A stretch of 64,000 bases of DNA, from NCBI RefSeq assembly GCF_000425125.1, contig NZ_KE384307.1, positions 1-64,000 of the forward strand, in the 5' to 3' direction. The DNA comes from Paenibacillus taiwanensis DSM 18679. GTDB lineage: Bacteria; Bacillota; Bacilli; Paenibacillales; Paenibacillaceae. The notes under the pieces were generated by a model that was given only the letters and a program-made list of their open reading frames with translations, made no database searches and was not told where the DNA came from. The position numbers were made by a program, and so were the translations under genes. Shown in pieces: positions 16,358 to 25,704 of this stretch (position 1 is the first letter of the stretch; each line of letters starts with the position of its first letter).

Positions 16358-16516
16358 TGCGAATGTCATGGTACAACTACAAACGAGGGAACCGGCACCT
16401 GGATACAAGCACTCGCTCCTCATGTCATCCACTAGTCCGATAGGAAATGGTGTCAGCTTATGATAGAGTGATAGTCAGATTCATATCTTATACAAGCTGC
16501 AGGAGTTGAGTGCTTG

Positions 16517-18421
16517 ATGCATGGTAGAGAGGATCAAATTAAGAACAGACGCTTTCTTCGAATATGTGGCGTATACGTAAGTACGTTGCTGACAGCAACT
16601 TTAATGGCCGGCATATGGCATGGGGAGATTGCATCAGCTGTAAGTGAAGGAGATGTGCAGGCACGTGTGGCTGCACGGAGCAAGGAAGAAATCAGGCAGC
16701 ATTGGCTTACCTATAAGCCAATGTCCGCAGGAACTGGCTATATGGCGGGCCTTCATATTTACGAGAAAGAGCCAAAAATGGTGCAGCCTTACGAACCGGG
16801 CATGCTGAAGCGGGAATATATTAAGGATGGAATAAACGCGGTCAATTTTGTGCGGTATTTGTCCGGGCTGCCATATGATGTACAGCCTGAGTGGCGTTTA
16901 CAGGATCAGTCACAGGCAGCAGCTTTAGTTAATGCGCTTAATAACGTACTTACACACCATCCGGCAAAACCTGAAGGGATGGAGGAAGTTCTTTTCCAGT
17001 TAGGGTATGAGGGGACAACTACAAGTAATCTGTATGCCGGAAGCCCGAACTTTTATGCTAGTGTATTAGGATATATGTCAGATAGTGACACGTCAAACAT
17101 TGATCGTGTGGGCCATCGGCGCTGGATTATAAACCCTGCGATGTCCAAAACGATGTTTGGTATGGTCAATAGGTCGAAGAGTGGATTTGACTACCCTTAT
17201 TCCTCTATGTATGCCTTTGATCGCAGCCGAACCGCTTCAGCAGTAAGCTATGATTACATAGGCTGGCCATCAGCGCACGATTTCCCGATCGAGATGTTTA
17301 GCCCGCAGGATGCTTGGTCTGTTTCTTTGAATCCCGAGAAATATGATAATACTAAGCTGGATCAGGTGGAAGTTACGATTACGCGCCCTGCTGACGGCAA
17401 ATTGTGGACTTTGAACAAGAGCCACAAAGATAAGAAAGGCAGCTATTTTAACATCAATACGAGTGGTTTTGGCATACCGTTCTGTCTTATTTTCAGGCCC
17501 GCAGGGTTACCGGAATTATCGGATGCTGACACCTATAACGTACATATTAAAGGGTTATATGACCGCAAGGGCACTCCAGCGGAAATACAGTACCAGACGA
17601 CCTTTTTTGATATGATACCAGACGTAAAAGTGTACACAGGTGATTATGTGCGTCTGACTCAAGGTGAACGTTTTCAGATTAAACATACGTTATCTCTGGC
17701 AGATGCTGCCGCAGCGGGAATGACGTTTGAGAGCAGCAATCCTGCCATAGTGACGGTGGATGAGTCTGGTCGTGTAAAGGCCGAGCAAGTGGGCTCCGCA
17801 ACAGTGACGGTGAAGTCCTATTTGCAGCCTGACACAAGCATTCGTTTTCAAGTAAATAGAGCTGATCCCAAGGATAAGGTAAGCGCCTGGGCGCTGAATG
17901 ATTACAATCTCGCGAAGAGCAGCGGTATAGTAGACAGCAATTATGACCGAGATTATCGTAAGCCTATGGATCGATACGGCTTTGCCTTGATGGCAGTTCA
18001 TACCGCTGAGTCCACCTTGGGGCGACCGCTGCCAACCGGCCCATCTCCGTTCGAAGATACGACAGACCCTTGGATCGCCAAGGCTTATCATTTTGGAATC
18101 ATTAAAGGAACGTCAGCTAACAAGTTTTCCCCCTGGAGCCCTATATCACGGCAGGAAGCTGCGGTGCTGCTGCTTCAACTGTATACAAAGCTAGAACCCG
18201 CAGAAACTGGGCATTCGGTGGAACTGCCTGGCGGACAAATACGGTTTGCTGATGACAAACGCATTGCGCCGTGGGCGGCTGCAAGTGTATATGGTGCTGT
18301 CGAGCGGGGGCTATTGCAAGGTGTAGGAGACAACAAGTTTGCTCCGCTTGAGTTGTTAACTAGAGAGCAAACATTTGTCATCTTGCAACAGGTGTTGTCG
18401 AAGTTTGGTGAGGAAAAATAA
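16517..18421 (+). CDS. Secreted CAP/SCP-domain protein with Big2 and S-layer homology domains
   Basis: A 634-residue exported protein. After an N-terminal hydrophobic segment (about 18-40) comes a CAP/SCP-like domain (about 100-270, with INAVNFVRYLSGLP and DRVGHRRWIINPAMS), a middle strand-rich region, a Big2-type Ig fold (about 375-450, FESSNPAIVTVDESGRV) and SLH repeats (about 455-630, WIAKAYHFGIIKGTSANKFSP and similar). SLH repeats tether proteins to pyruvylated cell-wall polymer. ATG 16517 is preferred to the TTG before it; CAGGAG lies upstream. The enzymatic role of the CAP domain is unknown. Confidence 0.8.
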   Translation: MHGREDQIKNRRFLRICGVYVSTLLTATLMAGIWHGEIASAVSEGDVQARVAARSKEEIRQHWLTYKPMSAGTGYMAGLHIYEKEPKMVQPYEPGMLKREYIKDGINAVNFVRYLSGLPYDVQPEWRLQDQSQAAALVNALNNVLTHHPAKPEGMEEVLFQLGYEGTTTSNLYAGSPNFYASVLGYMSDSDTSNIDRVGHRRWIINPAMSKTMFGMVNRSKSGFDYPYSSMYAFDRSRTASAVSYDYIGWPSAHDFPIEMFSPQDAWSVSLNPEKYDNTKLDQVEVTITRPADGKLWTLNKSHKDKKGSYFNINTSGFGIPFCLIFRPAGLPELSDADTYNVHIKGLYDRKGTPAEIQYQTTFFDMIPDVKVYTGDYVRLTQGERFQIKHTLSLADAAAAGMTFESSNPAIVTVDESGRVKAEQVGSATVTVKSYLQPDTSIRFQVNRADPKDKVSAWALNDYNLAKSSGIVDSNYDRDYRKPMDRYGFALMAVHTAESTLGRPLPTGPSPFEDTTDPWIAKAYHFGIIKGTSANKFSPWSPISRQEAAVLLLQLYTKLEPAETGHSVELPGGQIRFADDKRIAPWAAASVYGAVERGLLQGVGDNKFAPLELLTREQTFVILQQVLSKFGEEK

Positions 18422-18548
18422 TGTAAATGAAGCACCTTATTCCTACTAAAGGCATAGGAATTACTTCAGGTTTGGGTTATAATCTTGATTGTAATTGCTT
18501 TTATAAGGTATACTTTTCTCGCCAAAATAACAATAAGGGGATAAGAGA

Positions 18549-19478
18549 ATGGAAAAAGTACTTATTTTCGGACATAAAAATCCAGACACAGACACGATTT
18601 GCTCCGCTATTGCTTATGCGGACTTAAAGCAACAGCTTGGTTATGACGCAGAGCCTGTGCGTCTAGGCACTGTAAACGGCGAAACTCAATTCGCACTGGA
18701 CACGTTCCAAGCAGAGGCACCTCGTCTTGTAGAGACGGTAGCTAATGAGGTCAAAGGGGTTATTCTTGTTGACCATAACGAGCGTCAGCAAAGTGTAAGC
18801 GACATCGATCAAGTTCAAGTGTTAGAGGTTATTGATCATCACCGTATCGCAAACTTTGAGACTAGCGCACCTTTATACTACCGCGCAGAGCCAGTAGGTT
18901 GCACGGCGACTATTTTGAAGAAGCTTTATAAAGAACACGGTGTGGAGATCAAGAAGAACGTAGCAGGCTTGATGCTGTCTGCTATCATTTCGGACTCTTT
19001 GCTGTTCAAATCCCCGACATGTACGCCTGAAGACGTGGCTGCGGCTCGTGAGTTAGCAGAAATTGCTGGTGTGGATGCTGAGAAGTACGGATTGGAGATG
19101 CTCAAAGCGGGTGCAGACGTTAGCAGCAAGTCGATTGCGGAACTGATCTCGCTTGATTCGAAAGAGTTCACAATGGGCAGCGCAAAGGTCGAGATTGCAC
19201 AAGTTAACGTCGTAGACATTAACGATGTTTATTCTCGTCAAGCGGACATTGAAGCGGCTTTGTCTGACATTATTGCGACTAAGGGCTTGGATTTGTTCGT
19301 ATTTGTCGTAACCGACATTTTGAACAACGATTCCGTAGCACTTGCACTTGGCGCGTCTGCTAATGCAGTTGAGAAAGCATACAACGTAACTTTAAGCGAC
19401 AATAAAGCGTTGCTGAAAGGTGTTGTATCTCGTAAATCACAAGTTGTTCCGGTACTTACAGAAGCGTTCAAAAACTAA
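18549..19478 (+). CDS. ppaC: Manganese-dependent inorganic pyrophosphatase
   Basis: Cytosolic family II pyrophosphatase (309 residues), hydrolysing pyrophosphate to phosphate. DHH-family motifs are clear: GHKNPDTDT (His9, Asp13, Asp15), [10 protein letters not shown] near residue 74 and IDHHR at 95-99, with the C-terminal DHHA2 domain ending in [20 protein letters not shown] precedes the start. It is followed by a strong terminator and forms its own unit. Confidence 0.93.
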   Translation: MEKVLIFGHKNPDTDTICSAIAYADLKQQLGYDAEPVRLGTVNGETQFALDTFQAEAPRLVETVANEVKGVILVDHNERQQSVSDIDQVQVLEVIDHHRIANFETSAPLYYRAEPVGCTATILKKLYKEHGVEIKKNVAGLMLSAIISDSLLFKSPTCTPEDVAAARELAEIAGVDAEKYGLEMLKAGADVSSKSIAELISLDSKEFTMGSAKVEIAQVNVVDINDVYSRQADIEAALSDIIATKGLDLFVFVVTDILNNDSVALALGASANAVEKAYNVTLSDNKALLKGVVSRKSQVVPVLTEAFKN

Positions 19479-19572
19479 TATATAAGCAGGAAGAGAAGGC
19501 TGTATCTCTTTGCTGAAGTAGCCTTCACTCGCATAAAGCTAACGCTTTTGCCGAGATGGAAGTGATGTGTTT

Positions 19573-19608
19573 AAAAAGTGGTCATTCCTTTTGAGGAGGC
19601 CACTTTTT
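19573..19608 (+). terminator. Terminator of ppaC
   Basis: AAAAAGTGG and CCACTTTTTT form a nine-base stem with an 18-base loop, about 95 bases after the ppaC stop. Confidence 0.75.
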
Positions 19609-20115
19609 TGCATATTTACTTCGTTTTTTGATGTACAAAAGAATGCAGCAGCGAGATAAGAGCTTCTTTTTGGGATTCATTTATTTCGTGGAACAAGCGA
19701 ATGAATTCGGTTTCATTTTCACGAATGTTCAACAGTTATGTTAGTGATGCTTGAGTCATAGTACATCAGACATGACTGAAATGTTGATGAATGATTAATT
19801 ATGTAACTAATTACTTTACATAACAAAATAAGTGTCTTTACGATGAAAATTTTTTTAGATATAAGCATTTACATCAGATCTGAATTGGAATATTATAGGT
19901 GGGTATTACTTTATTACTATAATGTAGTAATAAAGTAATATTATTCTTTTAAGATATTACACATGTTAGTTCTTACGGATTATTTAAATTTGGTCCAGCG
20001 ATGTTATTTCATATAGCAAGCGGCAATGTCGCATTTGTTCCTTTAGTGACACAAGAGTCGGAATTCTTGATGAAAAGATGGTTCAAAAGAAGGTAATGAC
20101 AACTAATTATAATGA
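19609..20115. other. AT-rich gap with a 16-bp inverted repeat
   Basis: No gene is seen. The main structure is TATTACTTTATTACTA (19904-19919), a five-base spacer, and its exact inverted copy (19925-19940). Further right, weak coding-like stretches stop often. The gap ends at the truncated lipoprotein-like gene. Confidence 0.5.
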
Positions 20116-20667
20116 AGGAGTGAACCAGCAGCTAAGGATGATAAACCATCTGACGCGGTTTCAACAGACGCCGACTTTGAACAGAAATTAAAAGATTATA
20201 CTGTAAAGGAATACGAAGTCATAGGTCCTGATACTGGTGATCAAGGTGTCATTAAATTACAACTCAATCGAGTATACATCTTGAAGCCAGACTTTATTGA
20301 TGCTAAACATACACCTGATCAAAGTGCGAACGCTTACCTGCTTGCCTTAAAGACAACGGTGACGGCCAACCCCAACAATGAGGTTGACATGCCGATAAGT
20401 ACTCGCCAACCTTGGCTTGCAATAGGAAACAACACTTACGAGAAGGGTGAGATTACACATATACGATTTGATCAGTTGGAAGAAGGATTGGGTGACATAT
20501 ATCATTCACATTTTGAGTTGTTGGGACGAGAAATTAAACCGGGTGAAACACTAGTCAGCTTCGAATATGCGTATCTCAAAAATGACCCAGAAGATTTGCA
20601 AATTACACTACGAAGCAATAAAACAGATCAACCGAATGTAATCGCTCAGTTAAAAGAGGTCAAGTAA
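20116..20667 (+). pseudogene. Probable 5'-truncated gene for an extracellular protein
   Basis: The frame is open from about 20116 to the TAA at 20667, but no ATG, GTG or TTG with a ribosome site exists before the TTG at 20281. Residues upstream of that TTG (TVKEYEVIGPDTGDQG and following) read as genuine protein, so the start and probably a lipoprotein signal have been lost. The body (about 180 residues) is strand-rich with FDQLEEGLGDIYHSHFELLG, resembling small extracellular lipoproteins; no family is certain. A slipped start just upstream is an alternative. Confidence 0.5.
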
Positions 20668-20821
20668 AAATGGGCAAGTAATATCAACGTGAAGACAACT
20701 ATAACAAGCATAATAAGAGTCGGTGACACCTGGCTCTTATTGTGTTATATCCAAGCAGATTTGCTTTGATGGCAATACCATTTTTAAAATATCAGATCAC
20801 TTATGACTTAGGAGGGATAAG

Positions 20822-22093
20822 ATGAAGTTGAAGTTAATTGCAACTTTAACAGCATTGATTTTGCTGGTAAGTATGATAGGTGAATATCCTCGGCAGGAAG
20901 CGGTTTATGCGGAGCCACAGGCAGTACAACTAGTCGATACGAAGGGTCATTGGGGCGAAGCAGCGATTACTAAGGCGGTCCAAGCAGGTTATGTCAACGG
21001 TTATCCCAATCAGACATTTAAGCCAAATGGGAATGTGACAAGGGCTGAGTTTATTCGAATGGTGGTAGGAGCGATGTCATTGTCGGTCCCAGATGCAAAG
21101 CAGGGACAAGCCTGGTATAAGCCGTTTGTGAATGCAGCGGCAAAAAAGGGTTTGTACATGGATAATGATTATCCAATGGGGGATATGAATACGGCCATGA
21201 CCCGTATAGAAATGGCGAGAGTAGCTGTACGCAGTGTTGGTGAAAGTGCAGCAAATGATGCTGGATACATGGTGATGGCAACAAAAAAAGGTCTCATTTC
21301 TGGTATGCAGAACGGCTCGCTAGCAGCACTTGAGCCAACAACCCGGGCACAATCTGTAGTTGTCATTGACCGGATACTTCGCATTCAGAATGGCGAGATG
21401 CTGCCAGTGGACGAGAAGGCAGTCAAAAACGCTGAAATAGCCTTGAATGCTCCGAAAGACCCGTGGGGAAGGGCGATACGTACTACTAATTTACCTAAAA
21501 ACTATAAGGATTTCCCATATGTTTTAGAAAAGTATCCTAATAAAATGTATGAAATGGAAATAAACATAAATTGGAAAGGCGTAAAAAGTGCAGTTGAGAT
21601 TACAAAAGCAGAGAACTATAGCAAAGAAGCGGTCAACAAATGGATAGAATATGTAGGTCAATGGGGAATGCAGCAGTTTAATGTTAATTACAAGACGATT
21701 GATAACAACTGGTTAGAAAAATATATTAATCCTGTAATTCAACAAAATTCGGGTGTAAAGAATAGTACAAAAAAGTATGTTGACTGGGTTAAAAAAAATC
21801 AAATTCAAATAGAAGGTAACGTCGAGGTCGAGCCTTCTATCATCCAGTATGCAAAGGGCAGTTATTACATTCGAACAGTATATACATTTAGAATAATTAA
21901 TTATAAGGAAGATAAAGAAATTCTTTTTGATCCGTGGTATGAGCCGGGGAAATTCAAAAAAAATCAGTGGTATATAGGGTACGCTGATATTCCTCTAGTA
22001 TCGAATGTATATATGGGTACTTGGAGTGACTACAAAATATCAACCCGAGCAAGTTTTATGAAACAAGAAAATATTAATAAATTGGGTTCATAG
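20822..22093 (+). CDS. S-layer homology domain protein with unknown C-terminal domain
   Basis: A 423-residue exported protein with a signal peptide (residues 1-31, cleavage near VYA-EPQ). Three SLH repeats follow (about 37-205: GHWGEAAITKAVQAGYVNGY, then WYKPFVNAAAKKGLYM, then MVMATKKGLISGMQNGSL), giving cell-wall attachment. The C-terminal 200 residues are Lys-, Asn- and Trp-rich and unlike anything I recognise. AGGAGG lies just upstream. The next gene starts 31 bases on, so they may be co-transcribed. Confidence 0.8.
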   Translation: MKLKLIATLTALILLVSMIGEYPRQEAVYAEPQAVQLVDTKGHWGEAAITKAVQAGYVNGYPNQTFKPNGNVTRAEFIRMVVGAMSLSVPDAKQGQAWYKPFVNAAAKKGLYMDNDYPMGDMNTAMTRIEMARVAVRSVGESAANDAGYMVMATKKGLISGMQNGSLAALEPTTRAQSVVVIDRILRIQNGEMLPVDEKAVKNAEIALNAPKDPWGRAIRTTNLPKNYKDFPYVLEKYPNKMYEMEININWKGVKSAVEITKAENYSKEAVNKWIEYVGQWGMQQFNVNYKTIDNNWLEKYINPVIQQNSGVKNSTKKYVDWVKKNQIQIEGNVEVEPSIIQYAKGSYYIRTVYTFRIINYKEDKEILFDPWYEPGKFKKNQWYIGYADIPLVSNVYMGTWSDYKISTRASFMKQENINKLGS

Positions 22094-22124
22094 GACTTTA
22101 AGTCTTAATTTGAGGAAGGAAGAA

Positions 22125-24448
22125 ATGAATAAATTAAAATCTAATTTATGGTTGCGTCTGTCATTTTTGTTGATGTTATTGGTTACTATCTTCCCCCCTA
22201 CGGTTGATTCAGCACAAATCGGTAACGAGATTGTGTTTGATGATGTCGGCAATTTGAATGTTGTCATTACGTCTACTGCCGCCACTACAGGGATAAGATA
22301 CCGTACTGTTGGATGGATCGTGGCTACCAAGCCTATGTGCAAATCTTATAGTGGGAGTCACGATTGTCGCCCCAAACAATCAGATTATGTTCAGTTTAAC
22401 AAGCCGAGTGAGAAAGATATAACAATTGATAAAGAAGATCCTTATGTTACAACAACATGGTTTTTTTCTAAAGAAACGGTGGAAACCCAGTTTTATGCAT
22501 CCTTTTATGAAAAAATGGAGCCGAACCAAAAGTTGTACTTCAGTGCAGTTATGGAATCCTATGACGCGAGTACAGGGGCAAGGAGAAAAAAAACTTTTTC
22601 AACATTAAATGAGATAATAATAGCAGAAGGGTGGAAATCGCCAGAAGATTTAAACGAGTATTTTGATCTGGCCACAGTATATAATCCCAAACAACCAATT
22701 ACCGAAGTGCTAGTATTCGATGACAACGGTGTAAAAAGAGAACTTGAACGCTCTCAAGTAGGGGAAGTAAAACTATATGAGTCTTCCACACATTCCTTAC
22801 CTGAAACGATAAATTTATCTGACGGTCGAACGGCAAATATTTCACGTTCTTATATCGTACCTGCAAAAACGAGATTATAGTAAAATAAACCAAAACATGG
22901 CGAATGGAGATAAAAACGTAATCACTCGAAGTACATTAAAGGTGGGTCAGATAAGAGTTCTGACATTAACGATATGAACACAGTCACCTCTGTGATTATT
23001 TATGCGCAGGCGACAGATGACAAGCTGCATAATCAGAAACGAAGCCGAACCCGAATCGAGCTGCGTTTATACTGGATCGACCATTCTCAGTGTTTATGCC
23101 AACAAGCGGACAGCATCGTAATATACCTGGGTACGGGAATCGGGATTATGCCAAATACTTCCGTATGAAAGAGGTCCGTTTCCCGTTTGATGTGTATTCG
23201 GCGGATCGAGGTACCTTCTATCCGAAGCAGACATGGATTACCATTCCAGTTACGCAGGAACAGGCAGATTTCTTCCTACCGGTGTGGGTGGACGAAGGCG
23301 ATTATACGGTCGAATTCCGCAGCACGGCGGAGAATGCTCCGTCAAATGTGACAGATCAGCGCAATGCCAATACGGATTTGCAGCATCATCGGGCGTCAGA
23401 TACGATTCCAGTTGAAGTGATCGGACGGCTGTACGACTTCAAGATTACGGACATCGCTGATTATAACTGGTCTTCTGTGTTCCGCCTGAACAATGGAACG
23501 ACACCAAAGGGAACCTCCTATTGGGTAGGCAAAGGGGATATTGATGGCGAGCCGCGAGGCAACAACAATCCATACGTGCTCAGCATAGCCCCGGGAAGTC
23601 ATCCCAATAACGGCTACAAAAACGTGGCAGTTAAGACAGGCTACCATTTTAAGTTCGAGCTAAAGTCAAAGGGGAATATGTTCGACAGCAAGGATGGTGT
23701 TAGAATTACCCCCCAATTCTACTTTGTGGACAAGACAGGCACGCAGCGCCAAGCGGTGGACTTGTATTACCACTCCAACACCAAGCGGTTTGTGCGAATA
23801 GGATCATCAGATGATACGGAACGAAGATATGTCATCTTAAATGACAGGATGCGAAATGTGTCGGAGCAGGAAATGACAGACACGGCTTTGTACATTTATG
23901 ACCATTACTATACGTTCGATCAAATCGGTCATATGAGTCGGTCGCAATTCGTACATGAGTACATCCGAAAGGCGAAGGAAAAGACGTTAGTCGGGAAGTA
24001 TGATTGGATGATTCTGCCGTATCAGGTGAGGACATTGATCGGTCCGAAGCAAATTCCAACTGGGGTGGACTATCAGCGAGCATACGCCTCGGTGCAGAAA
24101 TGGTATGGAGAGTACAGTATTCCAGCAGGCGTGTATGCGGTGCCAAAGGGAACCAACCTAGCAGAGTATGGACGGAAAAACAAGCTAGATGAAAAGTCGC
24201 CCATTTTCCTGCGTGAAGGTTATATCATCGTTAACTTTAATCTGGAATCGATCCGCGATGGCAACGTAAACGCACCGCATTTACAGTACATCCACGGTCC
24301 GCTGATGAACCAGTGGCAGCTAGAAGGATACCGCAACAGCTACACAGATCCTTATGGAAAGCACTTTAGTCTAAGGGATGGTGATGTTGTATTTTACCAC
24401 GGTGACAAATCAAGCCAGGATGACTTTGATGCACAGGTGCCACATTAG
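22125..24448 (+). pseudogene. DUF5704-like exported protein gene broken by frameshifts
   Basis: The first part (ATG 22125, GGAAGGAAG upstream) encodes a signal peptide ending near DSAQ and about 250 residues of extracellular protein. It stops at 22880 because of one extra A in the run at 22865. The shifted frame continues (YSKINQNMANGDKNV), a missing base near 22944 returns it to the first frame (SDINDMNTVTSVIIYAQATD), and a third indel near 23080 moves it to the frame that is open to 24448 (GYGNRDYAKYFRMKEVRFPF onwards). Joined, the pieces form one protein of about 770 residues resembling DUF5704 surface proteins of Paenibacillus. The 3' part from 23090 is open for 452 codons but lacks a ribosome site. 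Homopolymer sequencing errors are the main alternative. Confidence 0.6.
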
Positions 24449-24488
24449 GCACGGAATTGATATTTGAACAACAAAGCTTTGTCACAAG

Positions 24489-24526
24489 AAAGAGGACCGT
24501 CTCGTGCATGAGATTGTCCTCTTTTC
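24489..24526. terminator. Bidirectional terminator
   Basis: AAGAGGAC and GTCCTCTT with an inner TCTC/GAGA pair form a long stem followed by TTCTGTT, between the convergent genes. Confidence 0.7.
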
Positions 24527-24554
24527 TGTTCCATTATCTAATGCCTGCAATAAG

Positions 24555-24911
24555 CTACAACGATTTCGGTCCTGTAGGCTTTATGTTATCCAGGTCGTCT
24601 GCTTCTACAAGCAGCTTTAGCAGGTTCAGCTTGTTATCCCAGAAGCGCTCATAATAGGCAAGCCAATCCTTTAGCTCGCGCAGCGGCTCCGGCTGCAGAT
24701 GGTAGCGCGTCTCGCGACCGATCTTCTTGTCTTTGACAAGGCCTGCTTCTGCCAGCACGCGCAAATGCTTCGACACAGCTGTGCGACTCATTGGAAAGTG
24801 ACTGCTGATCGCAGTGACAGGCATCTCCTGATCTGCTAACAGGCGCAATAGCTTACGCCGAGTCGGGTCGGCGATAGCTTGAAAGACATCATGTTTTGGT
24901 GCAGAATTCAT
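24555..24911 (-). CDS. ArsR-family transcriptional regulator
   Basis: A 118-residue winged-helix repressor. The HTH is seen as MPVTAISSHFPMSRTAVSKHL (about residues 30-50) followed by the wing KDKKIGRETRYHL. No metal-binding cysteines are present, so it belongs with the SdpR-like autorepressors linked to SRPBCC proteins. Its ATG overlaps the stop of the upstream SRPBCC gene (TAATG), so the two are translationally coupled. A perfect palindrome in the promoter of the pair is its likely operator. Confidence 0.85.
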   Translation of the reverse strand: MNSAPKHDVFQAIADPTRRKLLRLLADQEMPVTAISSHFPMSRTAVSKHLRVLAEAGLVKDKKIGRETRYHLQPEPLRELKDWLAYYERFWDNKLNLLKLLVEADDLDNIKPTGPKSL

Positions 24912-25333
24912 TAAGCTTCCACCAATTCGCGCAATCTAGGCAGCACAGCTGATTCCCAGCCATTGTCCATCCGGTTGCGGACTTCGGCGTGAGACATCCC
25001 CGCTTCAGTGTGGATATTTTCTTTCCATCCTCCGTGAGTAAGCGTGAATTCCGTTGTTCCGTCTGCACCTTCTTTTAATTGGAATGTAATAATCCAATCC
25101 GGTCCCCACGTAAATTCCAACTTGTACGGCGGGTCAATTACCGTCACCTTACATGGTGACACGCCGTAAGGGGAGTGAATCGAAAATGGATGCCCAAGCA
25201 CAGGCTCGAAATCATTAGGCATAAACCAGGCTGCGATATTGGTTGAAGTGGCCACGGCATCCCATACTTTTAAAATAGGTGCCTGTAGAATAATAGTTTT
25301 TACAATGTCGGGAAGTGATTTCTCTTGGATCAT
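24911..25333 (-). CDS. SRPBCC (AHSA1-type) domain protein
   Basis: A 140-residue hydrophobic-cavity protein of the Aha1/START-like fold: VKTIILQAPILKVWDAVAT at the N-terminus, WFMPNDFEPVLGHPF, and the long C-terminal helix NRMDNGWESAVLPRLREL. Members bind hydrophobic ligands; partners of ArsR regulators are common, but the ligand is unknown. GGAGG precedes the ATG. Confidence 0.82.
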   Translation of the reverse strand: MIQEKSLPDIVKTIILQAPILKVWDAVATSTNIAAWFMPNDFEPVLGHPFSIHSPYGVSPCKVTVIDPPYKLEFTWGPDWIITFQLKEGADGTTEFTLTHGGWKENIHTEAGMSHAEVRNRMDNGWESAVLPRLRELVEA

Positions 25334-25640
25334 GATGAACCTCCATTTTAGAAAAAGAACGTTGCAACTGCACTAATTCGTATTGATTAATTGATTTCAA
25401 TAAAACTCATTATATAATATGAAACCATATGGTTTCAAGTTTGGTGGGGAAATGAGGTTCCATCGCTGAAGGAAGACGCTGTTTTTACCTACTGAGTCTC
25501 CCACAAAATTGGGCCAAATAAACATAAACCGTGTATGATCAACCCGTGTACTATTAATCACTTATTATTTAACTTTCAAGGCATAATAACGTTAAACGAA
25601 TTGAACAATGGACAGACAAAACAGTCATTTTGCATGAAAA
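25334..25640 (-). promoter_or_regulatory. Promoter region of the SRPBCC-arsR unit with 18-bp palindrome
   Basis: TGAAACCATATGGTTTCA (25420-25437) is a perfect palindrome. On the minus strand it overlaps the -35 TTGAAA, and TATAAT follows 18 bases later, so a repressor bound there would block the pair; the encoded ArsR protein is the natural candidate. The rest of the gap, to the GH92 terminator, shows nothing. Confidence 0.6.
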
Positions 25641-25685
25641 AAGGAGATAGCTCTCCTCCCGTTAAGGTTAAGGAATGCTATCTCC
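25641..25685 (-). terminator. Terminator of the GH92 gene
   Basis: Read leftward, GGAGATAGC and GCTATCTCC form a perfect stem followed by TTTTTTC. Confidence 0.8.
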
Positions 25686-25704
25686 ACATTTTCCAAAATG
25701 AAAC

